64,000 nt of DNA from Streptomyces platensis (GTDB lineage Bacteria > Actinomycetota > Actinomycetes > Streptomycetales > Streptomycetaceae), in contig NZ_CP023691.1 of assembly GCF_008704855.1 (NCBI RefSeq), positions 3,720,001 through 3,784,000 of the forward strand. Reading direction: 5' to 3'. Shown here piece by piece: positions 41,060-50,000 of the stretch. The position numbers and the translations under genes were made by a program. Under the pieces are notes generated by a model. That model was not told the origin of the DNA. It saw only the letters and a program-made list of their open reading frames with translations, and made no database searches. Position 1 is the stretch's first letter, and each line of letters starts with the position of its first letter.

Positions 41060-42274
41060 ATGGCCCCCGCACCCGCCGCCCCGTCCCATCACCAGGTCCT
41101 CATCGTCGGCGGCGGCACCGCAGGCATCACCGTCGCCGCCCGGTTACGCCGTGCCGGTGTGCGGGACATCGCGCTGCTGGAGCCGTCCGAGACGCACTGG
41201 TACCAGCCGTTGTGGACGCTGGTCGGCGGCGGGCAGGCGCCGCTGCGTGCCTCGCTGCGCACCGAGGCGGACGTCATACCGCCGGGGGTGCGCTGGCTGC
41301 GGGAGCGGGCCACCGCCGTGGACCCGACCGCACGGACAGTGACCACCGCCTCGGGCCGGGTCCTCTCCTACGGGCGGCTGGTGCTCGCGCCCGGTCTCCA
41401 GCTCGACTGGGACGGGGTGCCCGGTCTCGCCGAGGCCCTCGGCCACGGCGGGGTGAGCAGCAATTACCGGCCCGATCTCGCGCCGCTGACCTGGGATTTG
41501 ATCCGCCGGATGCGGAGCGGCACGGCGGTGTTCACCATGCCGTCCGGGCCGGTGAAGTGCGGCGGCGCCCCGCAGAAGATCGCGTATCTGGCGGCGGATC
41601 ACTGGCGTAAGCGGGGGGTGCTGGGGGCGATCCGCACGATTCTGGTGCTCCCGGAGCCCGCGATGTTCAAGGTGCCGGTGTTCTCCCGTGCGCTGACGGA
41701 GACGGCCCGGCGGTACGGCATCGAGGTGCGGCTGAGTTCGGAGATGACCCGCCTCGACGGTGCGGCGCGCGAGGCGGTGATCACCGATCACACCACCGGC
41801 AAGGCCGAGACCGTGCACTACGACCTGCTGCACGCCGTACCGCCGCAGCGCGCCCCCCAGTGGCTGGCGGACGGCCCACTCGCCGACCCCGCCTCCCCGT
41901 ACGGGTACGTCAAGGCCGACCGGGAAACACTTCAGCACCCGGATTTCCCGAATGTGTTCGTGCTCGGCGATGTCGCCAATCTGCCGACGTCCAAGACGGG
42001 CGCCGCGATCCGCAAGCAGGCGCCGGTCGCGGTCGCCAATCTCCTCGCCGGGCTGCGCGGCCGTCCCGCCGCCGCCCGCTACGACGGCTACACCTCCTGT
42101 CCGCTGGTCACCGCCCGGCACAAGATGCTGCTCGCCGAGTTCGACTACGACCTTCAGCCCACGCCTTCGATCCCCTTCCTCGACACCACCCGGGAACGCA
42201 CCGACATGTGGTTCCTCAAGCGCTACGGGCTGCCGCAGCTCTACTTCAAGGGGATGCTCAAGGGCTTGGCGTAA
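41060..42274 (+). CDS. sqr: Sulfide:quinone oxidoreductase, type II
   Basis: A 404-residue membrane-associated flavoprotein that oxidises sulfide to persulfide and passes electrons to menaquinone. FAD binding begins with VLIVGGGTAGITVAARLRRA and ends with VFVLGDVANLPTSKTGAAIR. The redox cysteines fall in GPVKCGGAPQKIAYLA and YTSCPLVTARHKMLLAEFDY, the two motifs of mitochondrial-type (type II) enzymes; the third cysteine of type I is absent. The C-terminal amphipathic region (MWFLKRYGLPQLYFKGMLKG) would dock to the membrane. ATG follows AGGAGGAAG. Its persulfide product is the substrate of the CstB-like enzyme. Confidence 0.94.
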   Translation: MAPAPAAPSHHQVLIVGGGTAGITVAARLRRAGVRDIALLEPSETHWYQPLWTLVGGGQAPLRASLRTEADVIPPGVRWLRERATAVDPTARTVTTASGRVLSYGRLVLAPGLQLDWDGVPGLAEALGHGGVSSNYRPDLAPLTWDLIRRMRSGTAVFTMPSGPVKCGGAPQKIAYLAADHWRKRGVLGAIRTILVLPEPAMFKVPVFSRALTETARRYGIEVRLSSEMTRLDGAAREAVITDHTTGKAETVHYDLLHAVPPQRAPQWLADGPLADPASPYGYVKADRETLQHPDFPNVFVLGDVANLPTSKTGAAIRKQAPVAVANLLAGLRGRPAAARYDGYTSCPLVTARHKMLLAEFDYDLQPTPSIPFLDTTRERTDMWFLKRYGLPQLYFKGMLKGLA

Positions 42275-42346
42275 CCACACCCCCCACCGGGCAGGGCTCA
42301 TGCAAGGGGCACACCTCCCCCCTAGGGGACCGCCCCCTACCCCGCC

Positions 42347-43474
42347 CTAAGCCCCCGTCATCTCCGCCACTACGCACGCCACGTTGTCCGGCGCCCCCGC
42401 CTCGCGGGCCAGCCGGATCAGTTCGCGTACGGCCTGGTCGGGGCCGTCGGCCGCGGTCAGCACCTGCTGGATGGTCTCGGCCGGCACCACCCCGGTCAGG
42501 CCGTCGGTGCACAGCAGATAGCGCTCCCCCGGCCGGGCCTCCAGGAGTTGCAGATCGGGGGCGAACTCGGTGGCCCCGTCGAGCGACCGCAGCAGTTGGG
42601 CGCGCTGCGGATGCGAGGCGGCTTCCTCGGGGGTGAGCCGGCCCTCGTCGATCAGCGACTGGACCAGGCTGTGGTCGTGGGTGATCTGGAGGAGGCCGGA
42701 GTCGCGCAGGACATAGGCGCGGGAGTCCCCGACGTGCAGCAGCGCCAGTTGGGTGCCGGAGCGGAGCAGTGCGGTGAGGGTGCAGCCGGTCGTTCCCTCC
42801 GCCGCCGGGGCCGCGCGATGGTCGCCGCCGGCTCGGTGGGCACGAGGGGCTCGGTGGGCTCGGTGGGCCGCCTCCTCCAGGGCGCCCAGCAGGTCCGCCG
42901 AGGTCAGGTCCTGGTCTTCCAGGCCCTTGAGTGCCTCGATGGCGGCCTTCGCGGCCCGGCCGCCGTCCGGGCCGTAGCCGTCGGCCACGGCCAGCAGCTG
43001 TGGACCGGCGTACGCGGCGTCCTGGTGCGCCGGGCGCACCAGCCCCTGGTCGGTCAGGGCGGCGCAGCGCATCGTCAGGGGCGTGTGCGGTGTGGTCATG
43101 GCGGTGTTCTTCCTCTCCAACTGGTCGACGAGGAAGGCGGCGAGGTCACGGCGGGCCGCGGTGTCGGCCTCGACCTGCGCCCAGTACGCGGCGACCGCCA
43201 GCGCCGCCGCGTCCGGTGCCAGCTCGCACACCTCGCGTATACGGGCCAGCGGCATACCGAGCCGGCGCAGCCAGGCCACCAGCCGGGCCCGTTCCAACTG
43301 GGCGGGGGCGTAGTGGCGGTAGCCGCTGTGCGGGTCCACATGGGCCGGGGGCAGCAGGCCGAGCTCGTCGTAAAGGCGCAGCGCCTTCGGCGAGAGCCGG
43401 GAGGCCCGTGCGAACGCCCCGATGGTCAGCAGCGCACCGTCGTCGTACGGCGCCGTGCGCCCGTCTCCGTCCAC
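42347..43474 (-). CDS. MerR HTH fused to a PP2C-type protein phosphatase
   Basis: A 375-residue fusion. Residues 15-85 are a MerR winged helix (LLTIGAFARASRLSPKALRL, then HSGYRHYAPAQLERARLVAW) with a dimerisation helix to about 125. Residues 140-372 are a metal-dependent serine/threonine phosphatase: HQDAAYAG, ADGYGPDGGRAA, LLHVGDSRAYVLRD, DHSLVQSLIDEGRLT, LCTDGLTGVV and GAPDNVACVV, covering the metal-binding aspartates. Many PP2Cs read DGMGG where this has DGYGP. GTG at 43474 follows GAGGAGGACGG; an upstream ATG at 43558 would add 28 unlike residues. It could couple a signal sensed by the phosphatase to transcription. Confidence 0.88.
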   Translation of the reverse strand: MDGDGRTAPYDDGALLTIGAFARASRLSPKALRLYDELGLLPPAHVDPHSGYRHYAPAQLERARLVAWLRRLGMPLARIREVCELAPDAAALAVAAYWAQVEADTAARRDLAAFLVDQLERKNTAMTTPHTPLTMRCAALTDQGLVRPAHQDAAYAGPQLLAVADGYGPDGGRAAKAAIEALKGLEDQDLTSADLLGALEEAAHRAHRAPRAHRAGGDHRAAPAAEGTTGCTLTALLRSGTQLALLHVGDSRAYVLRDSGLLQITHDHSLVQSLIDEGRLTPEEAASHPQRAQLLRSLDGATEFAPDLQLLEARPGERYLLCTDGLTGVVPAETIQQVLTAADGPDQAVRELIRLAREAGAPDNVACVVAEMTGA

Positions 43475-43584
43475 CCGTCCGTCCTCCTCGTACCGGGCGC
43501 CTCGCCCGGCACGCCCGATGCTGGGGCTTGCCCCAAGGGCAAGGTCAAACACGGCCATCGCCCCGCCCGGACCGGCCACCCCCT

Positions 43585-44916
43585 TCACGCCCGCCGCATC
43601 ACCGCCCCCGTCACCCGGTCACCCCTTCCCCCCACCCCCAACCGACTGAGCGCCGCCGCCGTCAACGCCTCCACGCCCATGCCGAGCGTCGGCTGCACCA
43701 CAGGAACGAAATGCGGCGAATGGTTCGACGGGATGTCCTGGGCGAGCCGCCCGGCCGCCAGTGCCGTCCGGAACTCCTCCGGGTCCCAGCCGCCCAGCCA
43801 CCAGTAGTAGAGCGGGGCCCCGGCGGCGGTCGCCAGCAGGCCGGCGTCCTCGCTGCCGGTGGCCTGTTCGTAGGCGAACAGGCGCTGTGCGCCGAAGAGT
43901 TCGGTGAACTGCTCGTTGACCTCCCGCAGGGTCGTGGCGTCGTTGACGGTGACGGGGAAGGAGTCCAGGAGCTCGGTGTCGGGTGCGCGGTCGGCCCCGG
44001 AGGCGGCGGCCTCGGCGCGCGCGATGCGGTCGATGGCGGCGAGCACGGCGGTGCGGACCGTTTCGTCGAAGGTGCGGACGCTGAGCCGTACGACGGCGCG
44101 GTCGGGGATCACATTGGCGGAGTCCCCGGCGTGGAAGGAGCCGACCGTGACCACCGCCTGGTCCTTCGGGGCGACCTCACGGGCCACTACGGACTGCACC
44201 CGCTGGACGAAGGACGCCGCCATCAGGATCGGGTCGGTGGTGGTCTCGGGGCGTGAGCCATGGCCGCCGGTGCCGTGGAAGGTGATCTCCAGGCTGTCGG
44301 CGGCCGCCATGCAGGGGCCGGGGCAGTAGGCGATCAGCCCGGCGCCGAGAGGGACGACATGCTGGGCCAGCACGACATCGGGGGTGGGGACCAGGCCGTC
44401 GCGGTAGAGGCCGGCGTCGAGCATGGCGCGGGCGCCGCTGCCGACCTCCTCGGCGGGCTGGAAGAGCGCGATCAGAGTGCCGGACCAGTGGTCACGGCCC
44501 GCCGCGAGCAGGTCGGCGGCGCCCAGCAGGCAGGTGACATGGACGTCGTGCCCACAGGCGTGCATCCGGCCGGGGACCGTGGAGGCGTAGTCCAGGCCGG
44601 AGTTCTCGGTGACGGGCAGTGCGTCCATGTCGGCGCGCAGCAGGACCACGGGCCCGGGGCCGTTGCGCAGTACCCCGACGACGCCGGTTTCGGCGATGCC
44701 CGTGGTGACGTCATAGCCGGAGGCGGTCAGCCGGCGGGCGGCCTCGGCGGCCGTACGGGTTTCCTGGAAGCCGAGTTCGGGGTGGCGGTGCAGGTCTTTG
44801 TAGAGGGCCACGAGGTCCGCGAGACGGTCGTCGAGCGGGGCCAGGACGGCAGCGGGGGCGGAGCTGCCGCGGGGGTCGGCGTTAGCGGTCGTACCTGTCG
44901 TGTCGCTGTCGCTCAT
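43585..44916 (-). CDS. M20 family amidohydrolase
   Basis: A 443-residue zinc-dependent hydrolase of the M20D group (hippurate hydrolase, N-acyl-amino-acid and IAA-conjugate amidohydrolases). Motifs: LHRHPELGFQE, LLRADMDALPVTE, MHACGHDVHVTCLLGAA (metal ligands Cys/His), FQPAEEVGSGA (catalytic Glu) and HGTGGHGSRPETTTDPI at the dimerisation lid. The C-terminal ligand is in SNHSPHFVPV. It releases a carboxylic acid from an amide; no neighbour defines the natural substrate. Followed on the same strand by the MerR-PP2C gene 110 bp away. Confidence 0.93.
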   Translation of the reverse strand: MSDSDTTGTTANADPRGSSAPAAVLAPLDDRLADLVALYKDLHRHPELGFQETRTAAEAARRLTASGYDVTTGIAETGVVGVLRNGPGPVVLLRADMDALPVTENSGLDYASTVPGRMHACGHDVHVTCLLGAADLLAAGRDHWSGTLIALFQPAEEVGSGARAMLDAGLYRDGLVPTPDVVLAQHVVPLGAGLIAYCPGPCMAAADSLEITFHGTGGHGSRPETTTDPILMAASFVQRVQSVVAREVAPKDQAVVTVGSFHAGDSANVIPDRAVVRLSVRTFDETVRTAVLAAIDRIARAEAAASGADRAPDTELLDSFPVTVNDATTLREVNEQFTELFGAQRLFAYEQATGSEDAGLLATAAGAPLYYWWLGGWDPEEFRTALAAGRLAQDIPSNHSPHFVPVVQPTLGMGVEALTAAALSRLGVGGRGDRVTGAVMRRA

Positions 44917-45125
44917 ACACGCATTCGACCATGAAACCGCCCGCCGGCACCGGGCGATGGCCCCGGCATTCCCCGGAGCCGGCCCCTAAGGGCACCGGGC
45001 CCGCCCTGGCCGGACTTCGCGGTTGCCGTTCCCTCCGTTCGTGACACCGGAGCCCGGGGCTGCAACCGTGGATCACCGCCTGCGACCGGGATCAGCGGGA
45101 CCGAGCCGATGACTGGAGGCTGACG

Positions 45126-46157
45126 TTGGCCACTTCCCCCAACCGACCGACCGGCGAGCCCCGCGACCTCACGGCTCCTCTGATGGACCTGGCGCTGGGC
45201 CATCTCTTCTCCGCCGCCCTGCGCACGGCGGCGCACCACCGCCTCGCCGACCATCTCGCCGAGGGGCCGCGCACCGCCGAGCAGCTGGCCGCGAAGACCG
45301 GCACCCACGCCCCGCATCTGCGCCGCGTACTGCGCTACCTCGCCACCCGCGGCATCTTCCGGGAGGACGCCGCGGGCGCCTACCAACTGACGCCGGCCGC
45401 CCAGCCGCTGCGTACGGATGTCCCCGACTCGCTGCACGCCGCCGTGCTGATGACGACCGACCAGCTGTTCCTGCGCACGTCGGCCGCCATGCCGGAGGCC
45501 GTGGAGCACGGCGGCGCGTCCTTCGAGCGGATCTTCGGGGCGCCGCTCTTCGCGCATCTGGTGTCGGATCCGGCCGCTCGCCGGCTCCTCGACGACGGGA
45601 TGTCGTCGTTGTCCGCCCCGGTGGACGAGGCGGTGGCCGCCGCCTACCCCTTCCCCGCGACCGGCACGGTCGTGGACATCGGCGGCGGCCGCGGCGGGCT
45701 GCTGCGCGCCGCGCTGTGCCGCCACCCGCGGCTGACCGGTGTGCTCTTCGACCAGGCGCCGCCGCTGGCCCACCACCTCTTGGAGGGCGACGAGTTGAAG
45801 GGCCGCTGGCGCACCCAGGAGGGCGACTTCTTCGCGTCCGTACCGGAGGGCGGTGACCTCTATGTGCTCAAGCACGTGCTGCACAACTGGGCGGACGAAC
45901 CGTGCCGGCGCATCCTGCGCAGCTGCCACCGGGCGATGGCGGCCGGCAGCCGGCTGCTGGTCATCGAATCCGTGCTGCCGCCGGGCAACGCCCCGCACTT
46001 CGGCAAGACCATGGACGTCGCGATGATGGCGTTGCTCGACGGGCGGGAGCGCACCGCGGAGGAGTTCGCGACGCTGCTGTCGGCCGGCGGATTCCGGCTG
46101 ACGCGGGTGCTGCCGACCTCGGCCTTTCCCTCGATCGTGGAGGCGGTCGCCGAGTAG
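45126..46157 (+). CDS. SAM-dependent O-methyltransferase (Methyltransf_2 family)
   Basis: A 343-residue methyltransferase with an N-terminal winged-helix dimerisation domain (residues 15-105; LGHLFSAALRTAAHHRLADH, HLRRVLRYLATRGIF) and a Rossmann SAM domain (VVDIGGGRGGLLRAALCRHP, VEGDFF-like QEGDFFASV, YVLKHVLHNWADEPCRRILR), the last carrying the catalytic His. This family methylates hydroxyls of polyketides and other aromatic metabolites. TTG at 45126 is the only start with a matching CTGGAGG site. No biosynthetic genes adjoin it. Confidence 0.9.
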   Translation: MATSPNRPTGEPRDLTAPLMDLALGHLFSAALRTAAHHRLADHLAEGPRTAEQLAAKTGTHAPHLRRVLRYLATRGIFREDAAGAYQLTPAAQPLRTDVPDSLHAAVLMTTDQLFLRTSAAMPEAVEHGGASFERIFGAPLFAHLVSDPAARRLLDDGMSSLSAPVDEAVAAAYPFPATGTVVDIGGGRGGLLRAALCRHPRLTGVLFDQAPPLAHHLLEGDELKGRWRTQEGDFFASVPEGGDLYVLKHVLHNWADEPCRRILRSCHRAMAAGSRLLVIESVLPPGNAPHFGKTMDVAMMALLDGRERTAEEFATLLSAGGFRLTRVLPTSAFPSIVEAVAE

Positions 46158-46257
46158 CCGCCGGCCCCGACACGCCGCGCCCCGCTCCCCTCGTTGGCGG
46201 TACCGCCGACCCGCGCTCTACTGAGGGCGGCCGCATCGGCCGACGAGAGGAGCTGAC

Positions 46258-47415
46258 GTGCCGGTCCTCATGCAGGCGCGCCGCCGCGACGAGCGGCACC
46301 GCGCCGCCACGCCGCTGGAGCTCTTCTTCGACCTGTGCTTCGTGGTGGCGGTCGCCCAGGCCGGCCGCCAGCTGGCGCACGGGCTCGCCGAGGGGCATCC
46401 GGGCCACGGCATCTCCGGCTACCTGATGCTCTTCTTCGCCGTCTGGTGGGCCTGGATGAACTTCAGCTGGTTCGCCTCGGCGTACGACACCGATGACGTG
46501 CTCTATCGCGTGGTGACGCTCGTCCAGATGGCGGGGGTGCTGATCCTGGCCGCGGGCGTGCCGCGGGCCTTCGCGCACAGCGACTTCACCGTCATCTGGT
46601 TCGGGTACCTGGTGATGCGGCTGGCGATGGTCACCCAGTGGCTGCGGGCCGCCCACGGCAGCCGGGGCGCCGAGCGGCGCACCGCACTGCGCTACGCCCT
46701 GGGGGTGACGGTGTGCCAGATCGGCTGGCTGGGTCTGCTGGCGCTGCCCGAGCACGACATCCCCTGGGTGTTCGTGGTCGTGGGCCTCCTGGAGCTGGCG
46801 GTCCCCGCGCTGGCCGAACGGGAGCGGCAGACGACCTGGCATCCGCATCACATCGCCGAGCGCTACGGCCTGTTCACCATCATCGTGCTGGGCGAGACGA
46901 TCGCGGCCGCCACTTTGGCCGTGCAGTCGGCGCTGGACAGGAACGACGCGCTCGACACGCTGCTGCCGATCGCGGGCGGCGGCCTGCTGCTGGTCTTCGC
47001 CGCGTACTGGATCTACTTCGCGGTGCCCATCCACCTGCACCTCCGCTCGAACCGTCAGGCGTTCCTGTGGGGCTATGGGCACTACCTGGTGTTCGGCTCG
47101 GTGGCCGCGGTCGGCGCGGGCATCGAGGTCGCGGTGGCGGAGTCCTTCGGCCGGGCGCATCTGTCGGCGTTCGCGGCGGCCGCCTGTGTCACGGTGCCGG
47201 CGGCGCTGTTCATGCTCACGGTGTGGCTGATCCACTCGCGGCACCAGAAGCGCGGCCCGGCCCAGCAGCTGGTGCTGCCGGTGTCGGCGCTGCTGGTCCT
47301 GGCGTGCACCTTCGCCGGGCACGGGGCGGTCCTGGCGGCCGGACTGGTGGCCTCCGCCACCGTGGCGGTCGGCGTCACCCTCGCCTCCCGTCAGGGCACC
47401 GCCCTGGTGGAGTGA
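46258..47415 (+). CDS. ltrA: Low temperature requirement protein A (LtrA) family membrane protein
   Basis: A 385-residue protein with about ten membrane segments. Diagnostic LtrA sequences are ATPLELFFDLCFVVAVAQ at the start, WWAWMNFSWFASAYDTDD, WHPHHIAERYGLFTIIVLGE and the following ETIAA. LtrA was named in Listeria for growth in the cold; its transport role is not established. GTG at 46258 follows AGAGGAGCTGAC. It is 100 bp after the methyltransferase. Confidence 0.92.
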   Translation: MPVLMQARRRDERHRAATPLELFFDLCFVVAVAQAGRQLAHGLAEGHPGHGISGYLMLFFAVWWAWMNFSWFASAYDTDDVLYRVVTLVQMAGVLILAAGVPRAFAHSDFTVIWFGYLVMRLAMVTQWLRAAHGSRGAERRTALRYALGVTVCQIGWLGLLALPEHDIPWVFVVVGLLELAVPALAERERQTTWHPHHIAERYGLFTIIVLGETIAAATLAVQSALDRNDALDTLLPIAGGGLLLVFAAYWIYFAVPIHLHLRSNRQAFLWGYGHYLVFGSVAAVGAGIEVAVAESFGRAHLSAFAAAACVTVPAALFMLTVWLIHSRHQKRGPAQQLVLPVSALLVLACTFAGHGAVLAAGLVASATVAVGVTLASRQGTALVE

Positions 47416-47849
47416 ACGGCCCGGCGTCACCCATCTCGACGATCCCCCCGGCACGGATCTCGCCGAAGGCGCGGCCGTCCGCGTCCGCGGGGCCTCCGGA
47501 GCCGCCGGGCCACTCCCCCGCCAGCAGACCTGACGCCCCGTCCGGGCCCCGTTCCTACCCTGATCCCGCATCAGATTCGGCCATCTTCGCCCTCCGCCGA
47601 CCGAGGGTCCGTCATCAGCACGGGCACGGCCTCCAACCCACCCCATTGCCCGTCAATTACCCACCAATGGACCCCACTTCCCGCCACTTCGGGCTCTTGT
47701 TCCCCGCTGTTCACACAGGCCAGCGGAGGCGCATGGACGCGGAAGCGGTAGGGTGCAGATTGCCCTTTTTATGACAGGGGGTGTCCTTGTGGGAGACCCG
47801 CAGGAAGCCCCGGGACCGACCGCCGTCCGTACCTGAGGAGACGCCAGCC
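47416..47849. other. Intergenic region, no gene seen
   Basis: 434 bp between ltrA and the transpeptidase gene. Frames here are compositional. Nothing resembling an RNA or repeat was found; the last 100 bp should contain the promoter of the transpeptidase gene. Confidence 0.5.
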
Positions 47850-48686
47850 ATGGCCCGCCACGCTCAGTCCCGCGCCCCGCGGACAAGACTGTCCCGGCGC
47901 AGCAAGGCCGTGAGCGGTCTCGCCCTCTCGACCCTGGTCGGCACCGCCCTGTGGGCGTGGCCGGCCTCGGGCGACGACCACAACAACGGGACCGACGCCA
48001 AGAGCACCATGTCGACGACGGCTTCCGGCCCGGACACGCCACGTACGCCCGTGTCCGCGCCGAAAACCGCCCCGAACGCCGCACCGAACGCCCCGGCCGG
48101 ACGGCCGATCCCGGGCCTCAGTGACGCGGCCAGGAAGCGCATACCGGCCGACTCCCGCCAGGTACTGGTCGTCACGGGCAAGGACATGGACTCCTTCCAG
48201 TCCCGTGTCGTCCTCTACACCCGCGAGGAGGGCTCGGACGACTGGGAGCCGGGCCCCACCTGGTCCGCGCACAACGCCGCCCACGGCTGGACCGCCGACC
48301 ACCGCTACGGCGATCTGCGCTCGCCCATCGGGGTCTACTCCCTCACCGACGCGGGCGGCCTGCTGGCCCCGCCCGAGGGCACCAAGCTCCCCTACGACCG
48401 CAACGGCAGCTTCGTCGCCGACGGCACCGGCGTCGAGGGCGAGCCGCTGGCCGGCGCCTTCGACTACGTCATCGCCATCAACTACAACCGCGAGTCGGGG
48501 ACCTCTCCCCTGGACCAGCAGCGCCCGTGGGGCGCCGCCAAGGGCGGCGGCGTCTGGCTGCACGTCGACCACGACGGCCCCACCCAGGGCTGCATCAGCC
48601 TCAAGCCGAAGGTGATGCGGGAACTGCTGCGCACCCTCGACCCCGACCTGCACCCGGTCATCGTGATGGGACCGGCCGATTACTGA
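47850..48686 (+). CDS. Secreted L,D-transpeptidase (YkuD) family protein
   Basis: A 278-residue exported protein. Signal peptide in residues 1-42 (RRSKAVSGLALSTLVGTALW), then a Thr/Pro/Ala-rich linker to about residue 90, then a YkuD domain. The active-site region reads GVWLHVDHDGPTQGCISLK: a conserved His, then TQGC in place of the usual SHGC around the nucleophile Cys. Such proteins form 3-3 cross-links in peptidoglycan or attach proteins. ATG at 47850 follows TGAGGAG; an in-frame ATG at 47781 lies before the signal peptide. Its stop overlaps the proposed start of the next gene. Confidence 0.88.
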   Translation: MARHAQSRAPRTRLSRRSKAVSGLALSTLVGTALWAWPASGDDHNNGTDAKSTMSTTASGPDTPRTPVSAPKTAPNAAPNAPAGRPIPGLSDAARKRIPADSRQVLVVTGKDMDSFQSRVVLYTREEGSDDWEPGPTWSAHNAAHGWTADHRYGDLRSPIGVYSLTDAGGLLAPPEGTKLPYDRNGSFVADGTGVEGEPLAGAFDYVIAINYNRESGTSPLDQQRPWGAAKGGGVWLHVDHDGPTQGCISLKPKVMRELLRTLDPDLHPVIVMGPADY

Positions 48687-49800
48687 GCAGCCGACGGGCC
48701 GGCCGCACCCCACGGGGCCGCAGGACGCACTCACCGACGTCCTCGGCCTCCGGGTCGGCCACGCCCAGCGCATCGGTGACGGCTACCTGACCGGCACCAC
48801 CGTCGTCCTGGCCCCCGAGGGCGGCGCCGTCGCGGCCGTCGACGTACGCGGTGGCGGCCCCGGCACCCGGGAGACCGACGCGCTGGACCCGCGCAACCTC
48901 GTCCAGCGCGTCGAGGCACTGGTGCTGACCGGCGGCAGCGCCTTCGGTCTTGACGCCGCGTCCGGTGTCGCCGCGTGGCTGGAGGACCAGGGCCGGGGCT
49001 TCCGCGTCGGCCCGGACCCCGCCCAGGTCGTCCCGGTCGTCCCGGCAGCGGCCCTCTTCGACCTGGGCCGCGGCGGCAACTGGCGGGCCCGCCCCGACGC
49101 CGCCCTGGGCCGGGAAGCGGCCGCCGCCGCAGCGGCCACCGAGCCCGGCGCCCCGGTCGCCCGGGGCAACACGGGCGCCGGCACGGGCGCGGTAGCGGGC
49201 GGCCTCAAGGGCGGCACCGGCACCGCGAGCGCCGTCCTCCCCTCGGGCGCCACCGTCGCCGCCCTGGCCGCCGTCAACGCCGCGGGCTCCGTCACCGACC
49301 CACGCACCGGCGCCCTCTACGGCCATCTGTACGAGGACCCCACCGCCCTGCCGCCCCCCGAGGTGCACGCCGCCGCCCTGCGCCGCCTGGCCGAGGCCCG
49401 GGAAACCTCCCTGACCCGTTCGGCGGCATCCGTCGGCCCCCCGCTCAACACCACCCTCGCCGTGGTCGCCACCGACGCCACCCTCACCCGCGCCCAGGCC
49501 CACAAACTCGCCGGCACCGCCCACGACGGCCTGGCCCGCGCCCTCCGCCCCGTCCATCTCCTCTCCGACGGCGACACGGTCTTCGCCCTGTCCACCGCCA
49601 CCCGCCCCCTCACCCCCGAAGACCCCCGCACCGACCCCGCCTTCGGCATCCACACCGAAGCCGGCGCCCTGAACGAGATCCTCGCCACCGGCGCGGACGT
49701 CCTGACCCGCGCCGTGGTCAACGCCGCCCTGGCAGCAGAAACGGTGCGCGGCCCCGGCGGCATCTTCCCGTCCTACCGCGACCTGTACGGAACGGCCTGA
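48679..49800 (+). CDS. P1 family peptidase (DmpA-like), apparent ATT start
   Basis: A 373-residue self-processing Ntn-type aminopeptidase. Conserved regions: ALTDVLGLRVGHAQRIGDGY, GTTVVLAPEGGAVAAVDVRG, GGPGTRETDAL, LTGGSAFGLDAASGV, ARGNTGAGTGA and LNTTLAVVATDATLTR, where a Thr is the likely cleavage-site nucleophile. The first ATG/GTG in frame is at 48922, deep inside conserved sequence, so it cannot be the true start. The frame opens after a stop at 48664; the only position giving the family-like MTEQPTG start is ATT at 48679, 7 bp after GATGGGA and overlapping the upstream stop. Either an ATT start or a mutated ATG. Confidence 0.87.
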   Translation: MTEQPTGRPHPTGPQDALTDVLGLRVGHAQRIGDGYLTGTTVVLAPEGGAVAAVDVRGGGPGTRETDALDPRNLVQRVEALVLTGGSAFGLDAASGVAAWLEDQGRGFRVGPDPAQVVPVVPAAALFDLGRGGNWRARPDAALGREAAAAAAATEPGAPVARGNTGAGTGAVAGGLKGGTGTASAVLPSGATVAALAAVNAAGSVTDPRTGALYGHLYEDPTALPPPEVHAAALRRLAEARETSLTRSAASVGPPLNTTLAVVATDATLTRAQAHKLAGTAHDGLARALRPVHLLSDGDTVFALSTATRPLTPEDPRTDPAFGIHTEAGALNEILATGADVLTRAVVNAALAAETVRGPGGIFPSYRDLYGTA

Positions 49801-50000
49801 CGGGCACCGACGGCCGACCGGCCACAAGAACCCCCACCCGCACGCCGTAACGACAACCGCACGGCGGGACAGCCGCCCACCCCGCCCAGGCGTGACAACA
49901 ACCGGGCCGGGCCGGGCCGCGACAACAACGGACACGATGGACGAGCCCCATCCGTCAGCACCCCCACACACACGGCCCACCCCACGCCTCCCGGAAAACC

